DNA of 22,344 bases from Minisyncoccus sp041650175 (GTDB lineage Bacteria > Patescibacteriota > Minisyncoccia > Minisyncoccales > Minisyncoccaceae): NCBI GenBank assembly GCA_041650175.1, contig JBAZLS010000015.1, forward strand, positions 1-22,344, read 5' to 3'. Of the stretch, positions 6,303 to 12,826 are shown piece by piece; the stretch's first letter is position 1; the number at the start of each line of letters is the position of its first letter. A program made the position numbers and the translations under genes. The notes beneath the pieces were generated by a model, which saw nothing but the letters and a program-made list of their open reading frames with translations, did not search any database and had not been told where the DNA came from.

Positions 6303-8231
6303 CTATATATCAAGAAATTTGACGTTTTTAGCAAAAGATTGTATGAATTTTTTTCTTGGAAGGACTTCTTTGCCCATTAACATATCAAAAACACTGTCTG
6401 CTGCTATTGCGTCGTCAATAGTAACACGCAATAATACCCTGTTTTGCGGATCCATAGTCGTTTCCCATAGTTGTTCTGGGTTCATTTCTCCCAAACCTTT
6501 ATATCTAGAAATACTTATTCCTGTTTTATCTTTGAATTCTCCAGATAATATTTTTTCTTTTTGGTCATCACTATATGCGTATTTTAAATCTTTTCCTTTT
6601 TGAATTTTGTATAATGGTGGCTGTGCAATGTATAGATATCCATTATCGATAATAGGCTTGAAGTATCTAAAGAACAGAGTTAATAGAAGCGTTCTGATAT
6701 GGTTTCCATCGCTATCAGCATCACACATAATAATAATTCGATGGTATCGTAGTTTTTCGATATTGAAGTCGTCTGATATTGCGGCTCCAAAAGCGATAAC
6801 TAATGATTTAACTTCTTCTGAGGCAAGCATTCTATCTAGCCGTACTTTTTCAACGTTAAGGATTTTACCTCGAATTGGTAAAATTGCTTGGAACCTCCTA
6901 TTCCTTGCTTGTCTACTTGAACCTCCTGCGGATTCTCCCTCTACGATATATATTTCTGATTCTTCTGGCTTTTTACTAGAGCAGTCTGATAGTTTTCCTG
7001 GCAAAGAAAGCCCATCAAGAATACCTTTTCTAAGAATAGTTTCTTTGGCAGCTCTGGCAGCCTTTCGAGCCTTGTAGGATAAAACAGCTTTTTCGATAAT
7101 TGCTTTAGTATCTTGAGGGAATTTTTCTAAATATGTATTAAGCGCTTCGGAGACAACAGCCTCTGTAATTGGACGAGCTTCTGGATTTCCTAATTTTGTT
7201 TTTGTCTGTCCTTCGAATTGAGGTTCGACAACTTTAACTGAAACGATTGCAGTTAATCCTTCTCTGATGTCATCTCCGCTAAGATTTGGATCAGAGTCTT
7301 TGAGAAATCCTCCTTTTCTAGCGAAATCATTTATAAGACGGGTTAATGCTGACCTAAAACCGGTCAAATGAGTTCCTCCTTCGCTAGTATGGATATTATT
7401 AGTAAAGCTTTCTTCCATTACTTCATAATCATTAGTATATAGAAACGCTGCTTCAACTAGCATATTGTCTTTTTCGACTGAACAATAAAATGGAGTGTTG
7501 TGGACTTTTTCCGAGTGCCTAGACATATATTTCAGATATGAAGCTACTCCACCTTCAAAATAAAAATGATATTCAAAAACATCTTCTGGGTTTCTTTGGT
7601 CATAAAAATCAACTTTTATTCCTTTGGTCAAATAGGCTTGCTGTCTTAAGTGTCCAAGAATTTTTTTACGGTCGAATACTGTTTCGCTAAAAATGGTATT
7701 ATCTGGAAAAAAAGTAACGGTTGTTCCTACTTGTTTGCATTCGTCTACTTTTTTAACTGGAGCAACTGGCTTACCCTGCTTATACTCTTGCATATACTTT
7801 CCTCCATCTCGACAAACCTCAACTTTCATTTCCATTGATAATGCGCAAACAACTGAAGATCCTACACCGTGAAGTCCTCCTGATATTTTGTAAGCTCCAT
7901 TACCAAATTTACCTCCTGCGTGGAGGGTTGTCATAATCATTTCTAAAGCAGATTTTTTTGTTTTTTCGTGAATATCGACTGGAATTCCTCTTCCATTGTC
8001 TATCACTCGAACTTTTTCTCCTGGAAGTAAAAAAACTTCTATTTTATCGCAATAGCCTCCAAGAGCTTCATCAAGCGAGTTGTCTACTATTTCATAAACT
8101 AGATGATGTAATCCTTGCGCACCAGTTGAGCCGATATACATACCTGGTCTTTTTCTAACAGGATCAAGACCTTCTAGGACATAAATATCCTTTGCACTAT
8201 AAGATGATTGTTGTTCTTTTTCTTTTGCCAT
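6303..8231 (-). CDS. gyrB: DNA gyrase subunit B
   Basis: GyrB is the ATPase subunit of gyrase, which introduces negative supercoils. The protein has 642 residues, typical of short bacterial GyrB. The GHKL ATPase motifs are present (VDNSLDEALGGYCDKI, DNGRGIPVDIHEKTKKSALE, GLHGVGSSVVCALS). The transducer and TOPRIM domains follow with EGESAGGSSRQARNRRFQAILPIRGKILNVEK (shown as motif, TOPRIM Glu at its start) and the metal-binding DxDxD in MCDADSDGNHIRTLL. The C-terminus has the usual RYKGLGEMNPEQLWETTM and DAIAADSVFDMLMG. The usual Val/Ala of DADVDGAHI are Ser/Asn here. It starts 12 bp after pheT, so pheS-pheT-gyrB is likely one operon; gyrA is not in the window. Confidence 0.97.
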   Translation of the reverse strand: MAKEKEQQSSYSAKDIYVLEGLDPVRKRPGMYIGSTGAQGLHHLVYEIVDNSLDEALGGYCDKIEVFLLPGEKVRVIDNGRGIPVDIHEKTKKSALEMIMTTLHAGGKFGNGAYKISGGLHGVGSSVVCALSMEMKVEVCRDGGKYMQEYKQGKPVAPVKKVDECKQVGTTVTFFPDNTIFSETVFDRKKILGHLRQQAYLTKGIKVDFYDQRNPEDVFEYHFYFEGGVASYLKYMSRHSEKVHNTPFYCSVEKDNMLVEAAFLYTNDYEVMEESFTNNIHTSEGGTHLTGFRSALTRLINDFARKGGFLKDSDPNLSGDDIREGLTAIVSVKVVEPQFEGQTKTKLGNPEARPITEAVVSEALNTYLEKFPQDTKAIIEKAVLSYKARKAARAAKETILRKGILDGLSLPGKLSDCSSKKPEESEIYIVEGESAGGSSRQARNRRFQAILPIRGKILNVEKVRLDRMLASEEVKSLVIAFGAAISDDFNIEKLRYHRIIIMCDADSDGNHIRTLLLTLFFRYFKPIIDNGYLYIAQPPLYKIQKGKDLKYAYSDDQKEKILSGEFKDKTGISISRYKGLGEMNPEQLWETTMDPQNRVLLRVTIDDAIAADSVFDMLMGKEVLPRKKFIQSFAKNVKFLDI

Positions 8232-8243
8232 ACTTTCTTGATA

Positions 8244-10268
8244 TTATTTTCTTTCTTCCCAGCCGAATTTATCGGAAAGGCATTTTATTATTTTTTTTAC
8301 AATAGTGTCGATTTCTTCAGTGTTTAATGTTTTTTCGCTGTGTTCAAGTATTATTTTTAGGGTAATACTTTTTTTGCCATTCGGCAAATCTTTTTTATAT
8401 ATATCTATTATGTTTTCTTCAATATTAATCAAGTCTGGTTTTTGCATTTTTTCAATAGTTTCTAATATTTCCGCATTACTGATTGTGTCGTCGATAATTC
8501 CGGAAATATCTCTATATGCTGATGGATGGAAAGATACTTTTTTATATTCTTTTTCTTCTGAACATTGCTCTAGTATCTTATCAAAACTGAAATTGAAAAT
8601 CATAGCATTTTCTTCTATTTGCATTATTTCGGCCGTATCATCTGATAATTCTCCAAAACTACCTATACAAACTTTATTGCATAATATATTTAATGAATTA
8701 TCATTTTGCCATATATTTTCTTTAGATTTTATGAATTCAATTTTTTTAATTCCTAATTCTTTCAGGAGATATTCAATTTCACCTTTTAATTTAAGAAATA
8801 GTTCTTGTTTTTTGAAGGCTGAATTGATTACAATTCCGGAAAAGCGTTGTCTTTCAATGATTTTCTTATCATTTTTAATAAAGGTTTTTCCTAATTCGTA
8901 AAGTTTTATTTTTTTAAAAAATTTTAAATTTTCTTTTGCATTTTTCAATATTTGAGGCATCAATGTTGGACGTAAAAATTTTAAAAAAACACTGGCTGGA
9001 TTTTTTATTTCTTCTGCTTCAAGGCTAAAAAATCCTATTTCTTCATCTCCGATAAAAGAATAGTTATAAATTTCGGTCCATCCAATATCCTTTAAAATAT
9101 CCTTTGTCTTGTTTTGCCAAAAAAGTTCTTCATTTTTTTTGACCATAGTGATGGGCACGCAAGGCATTGCTGGATTTATTTTTTCATAACCATAGATACG
9201 GCCTATTTCCTCGATCAGGTTTTCATAAAGAATAACATCCTGTCTCCAAGTCGGAACTTCAACTGAAATATTTTTTTTATTTGATTGCAAGATATGGAAT
9301 CCAAGCCTGGCTAGTATTGTTTCGATTTCTTTTTGGGGAATAGAGATGCCAAGAATCCTGTTAAGTAATTCGATTTCTAATTTTAGCTTTAAAGGTTTTA
9401 TTTTTTCAGGATAAATATCGATTTTGCCTGAAAGAATATCTCCTTCCGTAATCTGAGTAATAATCGTGACAACTCTGTCGATAGCAATATCGGCTAGATT
9501 AGGGTCTAGCTGATGTTCAAAACGCATTGAAGCATCTGTCCTGATATTTAATTTCCTAGCTGTTTGACTTATTAATTTTGGAGTAAAATTTGCTGATTCT
9601 AAAACGATATTTTTAGTATTGTTCCCGATTTCTGCTTTTCTGCTTCCTTTGATTCCAGCGATAGCTATAGCTCCTTCCTCATCTGATATAGTCAGCATAG
9701 TCTTATCAAGAGTTGCTTCAGTTCCTCCGAGTAATGATATTTTTTCTCCTGCTTTTGCTTTTTTGATAATAATTTTTTTATTTTTTATTTTATCGTAATC
9801 AAAAGCATGCAAAGGCTGTCCAAGTTCTAACATTACAAAATTTGTAGCGTCAACTACATTATTAATGGAATTTATGTTACAGGCTGAAAGTTTTTCTTGC
9901 AGCCATTTTGGCGAAGGTCCGATTTTTACATTGTTGATAATCCTGCTGACATATCTTCGGCAATCTTTATCTTTTATTTCTATTTCTAGAAAATCCTTTG
10001 TTTTAAGAGTTGAATGCTCCTTGAATTTTATTTCTGGGTGGATAAGATTATGTCCGATGATTGCAGATATTTCTCTGGCAACTCCAAAATGCGATTGGCA
10101 ATCTCCTGCTCTGTCAGGCAAGACATCGAGATTTAATATCCAATCGTTTTTTATTTCAGAAATATTTTCATTTTCAAATGAATGCAATGTCAAAAGCTCG
10201 GCCAGTTTTTCTGGTTTGGGAAGAGGTTTTTTGAAAAATGAATTCAGCCAAGAATATGAAATTAACAT
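8244..10268 (-). CDS. pheT: Phenylalanyl-tRNA synthetase beta subunit lacking the N-terminal tRNA-binding domain
   Basis: PheT is the large subunit of the (alpha-beta)2 PheRS and provides tRNA binding and editing. At 674 residues it is over 100 shorter than E. coli PheT (795). The shortage is at the N-terminus: MLISYSWLNSFF and about 45 residues run directly into LDVLPDRAGDCQSHFGVAREISAI. This skips the roughly 110-residue OB-fold tRNA-binding domain normally in between. The B3/B4 editing domain (about 115-240; INNVVDATNFVMLELGQPLHAFD), B5 domain (about 285-360), catalytic-like core and C-terminal FDX-ACB anticodon-binding domain (SFHPSAYRDISGIIDD...) all remain. The frame has no sign of a break. 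It starts 5 bp after pheS. Confidence 0.95.
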   Translation of the reverse strand: MLISYSWLNSFFKKPLPKPEKLAELLTLHSFENENISEIKNDWILNLDVLPDRAGDCQSHFGVAREISAIIGHNLIHPEIKFKEHSTLKTKDFLEIEIKDKDCRRYVSRIINNVKIGPSPKWLQEKLSACNINSINNVVDATNFVMLELGQPLHAFDYDKIKNKKIIIKKAKAGEKISLLGGTEATLDKTMLTISDEEGAIAIAGIKGSRKAEIGNNTKNIVLESANFTPKLISQTARKLNIRTDASMRFEHQLDPNLADIAIDRVVTIITQITEGDILSGKIDIYPEKIKPLKLKLEIELLNRILGISIPQKEIETILARLGFHILQSNKKNISVEVPTWRQDVILYENLIEEIGRIYGYEKINPAMPCVPITMVKKNEELFWQNKTKDILKDIGWTEIYNYSFIGDEEIGFFSLEAEEIKNPASVFLKFLRPTLMPQILKNAKENLKFFKKIKLYELGKTFIKNDKKIIERQRFSGIVINSAFKKQELFLKLKGEIEYLLKELGIKKIEFIKSKENIWQNDNSLNILCNKVCIGSFGELSDDTAEIMQIEENAMIFNFSFDKILEQCSEEKEYKKVSFHPSAYRDISGIIDDTISNAEILETIEKMQKPDLINIEENIIDIYKKDLPNGKKSITLKIILEHSEKTLNTEEIDTIVKKIIKCLSDKFGWEERK

Positions 10269-10273
10269 TTTGA

Positions 10274-11296
10274 TTAGAATTGTTTTAAGAATTTAAGATT
10301 TCCACTATGAAAAAGACGGATGTCATTTATTTTGTATTTCATCATAGTGGGTCGATCGATTGAAAGGCCGAAAGCGAATCCTTTCCATTGCTCAGGGTCC
10401 AGTCCGCCATTTTTTATTACGTTTGGATGGATAATTCCACAACCAAGCAATTCTACCCAGCCTGTTTTTTTACACGTAGGACAACCCTTGCCTTCACAGA
10501 CAGTGCAAAGCATATCAAGCTCAAAACTAGGTTCAGTAAAAGGAAAATAGCTCGGCCTTAGCCTGATTTCAACTTTTCTCTGGAAGAATTTCTGTAAGAA
10601 TTTTTCTAAAATTGCTTTTAAATTTGCAACGGAGACATTTTCATCGATGTAAACTCCTTCTAACTGATAAAAATTTGTTTCATGAGAAGCGTCTGTTTTT
10701 TCATAACGATAAACGCGTCCTGGTATAATAATCTTAATTGGTGGTTTTATTTTTTTCATATATCTTGTCTGAGCAGCAGAAGTTTGGCTTCTCATAACTC
10801 CACCATTCTTGAGATAAAAAGTTTTTCCAAGGGAAAGAGCGTCTCTGGCTGGATGACCTTCGGGAATATTTAAAGAATCAAAATTATGCCATTCATCTTC
10901 GATTTCCAAACCTTCAACAACGGAAAATCCCATTAATTCAAAAATATGTTCCATTTCTTTTTTTACTGTCGTTAAAGGGTGAATATGCCCTGTTTCGGGG
11001 ACTTCTCCTGGCAGTTCGATATTTAATTCATCTGTTTCTTTTTGTGACAATTTTTGGGATATTTTGAAGTTTTGTTCCATTTCAAAAACCAATTGCTCTA
11101 TTTCGTTTGAGAATTGATTAAGCTCTTGACCAAGATTTTTTTTCTTTTCAGCACTAAGGTCTTTTAGTTCTGAAAAAAGCTTTCTAATTTCACCTTTTTT
11201 TCCTAAGTATTTATTAGAAAATTCTTTGAGTTCTTTAGCATTAGCTACTTCCTTGATTTTACTTGAAATTGTGTTTTTAATTTCTTGGAATTCCAT
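10274..11296 (-). CDS. pheS: Phenylalanyl-tRNA synthetase alpha subunit
   Basis: PheS is the class II catalytic subunit that activates Phe and charges tRNA-Phe. The 340-residue protein has the N-terminal coiled-coil arm (about 1-85) that contacts tRNA. Motif 2 is PGRVYRYEKTDASHETNFYQLEG, split here as the conserved R..TDASH..F.Q.EG. Motif 3 is GFAFGLSIDRPTMMKY. A four-Cys cluster (CTVCEGKGCPTCKKTGW) lies before motif 3; such a zinc-like knuckle occurs in many bacterial PheS but not in E. coli. It is the first gene of pheS-pheT-gyrB. The promoter lies so close that the mRNA leader is about 8 nt. Confidence 0.97.
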   Translation of the reverse strand: MEFQEIKNTISSKIKEVANAKELKEFSNKYLGKKGEIRKLFSELKDLSAEKKKNLGQELNQFSNEIEQLVFEMEQNFKISQKLSQKETDELNIELPGEVPETGHIHPLTTVKKEMEHIFELMGFSVVEGLEIEDEWHNFDSLNIPEGHPARDALSLGKTFYLKNGGVMRSQTSAAQTRYMKKIKPPIKIIIPGRVYRYEKTDASHETNFYQLEGVYIDENVSVANLKAILEKFLQKFFQRKVEIRLRPSYFPFTEPSFELDMLCTVCEGKGCPTCKKTGWVELLGCGIIHPNVIKNGGLDPEQWKGFAFGLSIDRPTMMKYKINDIRLFHSGNLKFLKQF

Positions 11297-11310
11297 ATTA
11301 TTTCTATTTT

Positions 11311-11339
11311 ATTCTAACTTAAACGGGGCTAAAGGTCAA
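11311..11339 (-). promoter_or_regulatory. Promoter of pheS-pheT-gyrB
   Basis: On the minus strand TTGACC (11339-11334), a 17-bp spacer and TAGAAT (11316-11311) form a near-consensus promoter (5/6 each). Transcription should start near 11304, only about 8 nt before the pheS ATG, and no Shine-Dalgarno site is possible in that leader. Confidence 0.65.
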
Positions 11340-11342
11340 TGC

Positions 11343-11375
11343 GTCGAGGCTGAGCCTCGACCGAGGCTCAGCCTC
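11343..11375. repeat. Nested palindrome between pheS and the NUDIX gene
   Basis: GAGGCTGAGCCTCG (11346-11359) pairs perfectly with CGAGGCTCAGCCTC (11362-11375) across AC, a 14-bp stem. Each half is itself a palindrome (GTCGAGGC-TGA-GCCTCGAC at 11343-11361; GAGGC-TCA-GCCTC at 11363-11375), so two exclusive folds are possible. No T-run follows. It sits between divergent promoters. Confidence 0.75.
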
Positions 11376-11409
11376 CCGTGTGTGTAAGATAATGGCTTTG
11401 GAGGGCAAG

Positions 11410-11439
11410 GTAGCAGAAAAGCGATTTTTGGGTTATAAT
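11410..11439 (+). promoter_or_regulatory. Promoter for the NUDIX gene
   Basis: A perfect TATAAT lies at 11434-11439; the -35 is weak (GTAGCA, 18-bp spacing). Predicted start is near 11446, about 22 nt before the ATG at 11468. Confidence 0.5.
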
Positions 11440-11467
11440 ATAGGTAATCATAATTGAAATAAAAAAA

Positions 11468-11893
11468 ATGAAAGAAAAGTCTTGCGGTATTATACCAATC
11501 CACCGAAAACGTGGTGAAATTTATTTTTTATTAATTAAGCATCTTATCGGTCATTGGGGTTTTCCTAAAGGACATATGGAAGACGGTGAAACCGAACAAG
11601 AAACTGCATTGCGCGAGTTTACCGAAGAAGTGGGAATAAAAAATTGTGAAATTGTAAACGGGTTCAAACATTCCCAAACTTATTATTTTTACAGAAAAGA
11701 AGGCAAAATCTTTAAAGAGGTTATTTTTTTCTTGGGAATAGTTAGAAATATTGAAGATATAAAAATCCAAGAGGAAGAAATTTCTGAATTTGGATGGTTT
11801 ACTTATAGCGAGGTCTTGGAGAAGATTTCTTTTGAAAGTAATAAAAAAATGATTAATAATGCTATAAAATTCTTGGAAGACAATGATGTTTAA
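11468..11893 (+). CDS. NUDIX hydrolase, Ap4A-hydrolase-like
   Basis: NUDIX enzymes hydrolyse nucleoside diphosphates linked to another group. The 141-residue protein has a complete Nudix box (G-x5-E-x7-RE-F-TEE-V-GI, within residues 35-60). The N-terminal SCGIIPIHRKRGEIYFLLIK and HWGFPKGH resemble the asymmetric diadenosine-tetraphosphate hydrolase subgroup, which often begins with SCGaI and has FPKGHxE. That would limit Ap4A made by aminoacyl-tRNA synthetases; the substrate is inference. It is a single plus-strand gene upstream of the tRNA cluster and divergent from pheS, with no Shine-Dalgarno site. Confidence 0.9.
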   Translation: MKEKSCGIIPIHRKRGEIYFLLIKHLIGHWGFPKGHMEDGETEQETALREFTEEVGIKNCEIVNGFKHSQTYYFYRKEGKIFKEVIFFLGIVRNIEDIKIQEEEISEFGWFTYSEVLEKISFESNKKMINNAIKFLEDNDV

Positions 11894-11932
11894 AAAAAAG
11901 AATAAGATTTTATTGTATTTTTTTGTAAAAGC

Positions 11933-11960
11933 TTGATTTTATTTGATTTTCTGTTAAAAT
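11933..11960 (+). promoter_or_regulatory. Promoter of the tRNA cluster
   Basis: TTGATT (11933-11938), 16-bp spacer, then TAAAAT (11955-11960) preceded by TGT, an extended -10. Predicted start is near 11967, 11 nt before the first tRNA. Confidence 0.5.
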
Positions 11961-11977
11961 GTGAATGTTATTTACAT

Positions 11978-12048
11978 AGCGGTTTAGAGGAGTAGTACCT
12001 CGCCAGTCTCATAAGCTGGAGACCCTAGTGCAATTCTAGGAACCGCAA
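11978..12048 (+). tRNA. tRNA-Met-like gene (CAT anticodon), possible initiator, with unusual D- and T-loops
   Basis: The cloverleaf folds as acceptor AGCGGTT/AACCGCA (six pairs with an A1xA72 mismatch), U8-A9, D-stem GAGG/CCTC, anticodon stem CCAGT/GCTGG with loop CTCATAA (CAT at 12010-12012), a 4-nt variable loop, and T-stem CCTAG/CTAGG. The 1x72 mismatch and A11-U24 pair are initiator hallmarks, but the three G:C pairs usual in the initiator anticodon stem are absent. The D-loop (AGTAGTA) lacks the GG pair and the T-loop is TGCAATT, so T55 is G. CCA is not encoded (ACA follows). The tRNA call is fairly sure; the initiator role is a guess. Confidence 0.65.
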
Positions 12049-12081
12049 CATTGTTTTATTGGAGCTCTCGCTTTAAAATAC

Positions 12082-12154
12082 GCCTGAGTAGCTCAGTGGT
12101 TAGAGCACTCGTTTCATAAGCGAGTTGTCGTGGGTCCGACTCCCACCCCAGGCA
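12082..12154 (+). tRNA. tRNA-Met (CAT anticodon)
   Basis: Acceptor GCCTGAG/CCCAGGC (one A6xC67 mismatch), D-arm GCTC-AGTGGTTA-GAGC, anticodon stem CTCGT/GCGAG with loop TTCATAA (CAT at 12115-12117), variable loop TTGTC, T-arm GTGGG-TCCGACT-CCCAC, discriminator A. CCA is not encoded. It is probably elongator Met; a CAT tRNA could also be the lysidine-modified tRNA-Ile, which sequence alone cannot exclude. Confidence 0.9.
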
Positions 12155-12196
12155 CACCGATTGATATGATAGATTGGTTGTTTAAAACAGATATTT

Positions 12197-12270
12197 GGAT
12201 CCGTAGCGAAATTGGTTATCGCGCCTCCCTGTCACGGAGGAGACTGCCGGTTCGAGTCCGGTCGGGTCCG
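12197..12270 (+). tRNA. tRNA-Asp (GTC anticodon)
   Basis: Acceptor GGATCCG/CGGGTCC, D-arm GCGA-AATTGGTTA-TCGC, anticodon stem CCTCC/GGAGG with loop CTGTCAC (GTC), variable loop AGACT, T-arm GCCGG-TTCGAGT-CCGGT, discriminator G. All stems pair well. CCA is not encoded (CCG follows). The 3' end is partly repeated 134 bp downstream. Confidence 0.95.
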
Positions 12271-12405
12271 CCGAGAAAACCACCCTTTGGGTGGTTTTTT
12301 TAGTCTTGACTCGGACGAGAAGCCGGAAGTGCGACTGGCACTGAGGCGGGTCTTGAGAAATTTTCAGCAGAAAATTATCGAAGGGCGATGTCTGGTCGGG
12401 TCCGC
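12260..12405. repeat. 12-nt direct repeat of the tRNA-Asp 3' end flanking a GC-richer stretch
   Basis: GGTCGGGTCCGC occurs at 12260-12271 (end of tRNA-Asp) and again at 12394-12405. The DNA between holds the tRNA terminator and about 90 bp of GC-richer sequence with no convincing gene. It may be an attachment-site-like scar or a fragmentary tRNA duplication. Confidence 0.45.
12276..12301 (+). terminator. Terminator of the tRNA cluster
   Basis: AAAACCACCC-TTT-GGGTGGTTTTTTT is a strong stem-loop with a T-run, 5 bp after tRNA-Asp. Confidence 0.9.
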
Positions 12406-12409
12406 TTAG

Positions 12410-12474
12410 GGCGGGGCTCGACTTCAGTCAAGTCTCCGCCGTTGATTCTTATTAAAGAATCAACGGCAATGACA
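12410..12474 (-). repeat. TGTCATTGC repeat with a 12-bp perfect stem, plus adjacent hairpin
   Basis: On the minus strand TGTCATTG is followed by CCGTTGATTCTT-TAAT-AAGAATCAACGG (12439-12466, perfect 12-bp stem). A second weaker hairpin follows (GGCGG/CCGCC enclosing GACTT/AAGTC, 12411-12440). The TGTCATTGC start and orientation match the other repeats. Confidence 0.6.
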
Positions 12475-12481
12475 ACAGAAT

Positions 12482-12514
12482 AAATAAAAAATCCCAATAA
12501 ATTTAAATATTGGG
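12482..12514 (-). terminator. Terminator of the 80-aa gene
   Basis: CCCAATA (12514-12508) pairs with TATTGGG (12499-12493) on the minus strand, followed by ATTTTTTATTTA. It lies 7 bp after the stop. Confidence 0.75.
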
Positions 12515-12520
12515 GCTTGT

Positions 12521-12763
12521 TCATTCTGTTAAACAGATTATTATTGTTATTTTTTCATTATCTTGGATAGCAGTTGCCCATTTAATGGATTCACCTAATG
12601 GGTAGTTTTCATATATTAATTCGATAAGTCTTGCGTGTTCTTTTAAAATGCTTTTAAACCATACCCATTTTTTTCCTTTTTTTCCTTCTTGTGGTACTAA
12701 TACCCCGATTAGGCTTTTTTTTGGAATGCGTTCGTTTTTGTAAACAGCAATATTTACATCCAT
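12521..12763 (-). CDS. Small protein of unknown function (80 aa)
   Basis: I do not recognise a family. The protein is basic in the middle (RIPKKSLIGVLVPQEGKKGKKWVWFKSILKEH), with a hydrophobic/strand-like C-terminus (KITIIICLTE); no signal peptide or membrane helix is evident. The ATG follows a clear Shine-Dalgarno site (GGAG, 8 nt away), unlike most nearby genes. It has its own TTGACA promoter with an operator-like inverted repeat and its own terminator, so it is a stand-alone, probably regulated gene. It ends in TGA. The start and stop are well supported; function is unknown. Confidence 0.75.
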   Translation of the reverse strand: MDVNIAVYKNERIPKKSLIGVLVPQEGKKGKKWVWFKSILKEHARLIELIYENYPLGESIKWATAIQDNEKITIIICLTE

Positions 12764-12781
12764 AATAATTCTCCAAAAATG

Positions 12782-12824
12782 AAAGAACTATATATAAAAT
12801 ATATACAGTTCTTTTATTTGTCAA
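12782..12824 (-). promoter_or_regulatory. Promoter with overlapping inverted repeat (possible operator)
   Basis: On the minus strand TTGACA (12824-12819) is followed, 15-17 bp on, by an AT-rich -10 (TATATT or TATTTT). An inverted repeat AAAGAACT...AGTTCTTT (12782-12789 and 12807-12814) with further TATATA pairing is centred at about 12798, covering spacer, -10 and start region. Confidence 0.55.
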
Positions 12825-12826
12825 TA

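Noticed and set aside
6607..7077. Plus-strand open frame (156 codons) opposite gyrB
   Set aside because: It is a shadow of the conserved TOPRIM region of gyrB.
8305..8901. Long plus-strand open frame (198 codons) opposite pheT
   Set aside because: It is antisense to a clearly conserved gene and rich in Ser/Ile/Phe as expected from a shadow of Lys/Glu/Asn codons; no start signals.
12212..12409. Plus-strand open frame of 65 codons starting in tRNA-Asp
   Set aside because: It begins inside the tRNA gene and runs through the terminator hairpin; no Shine-Dalgarno site and no protein-like pattern.
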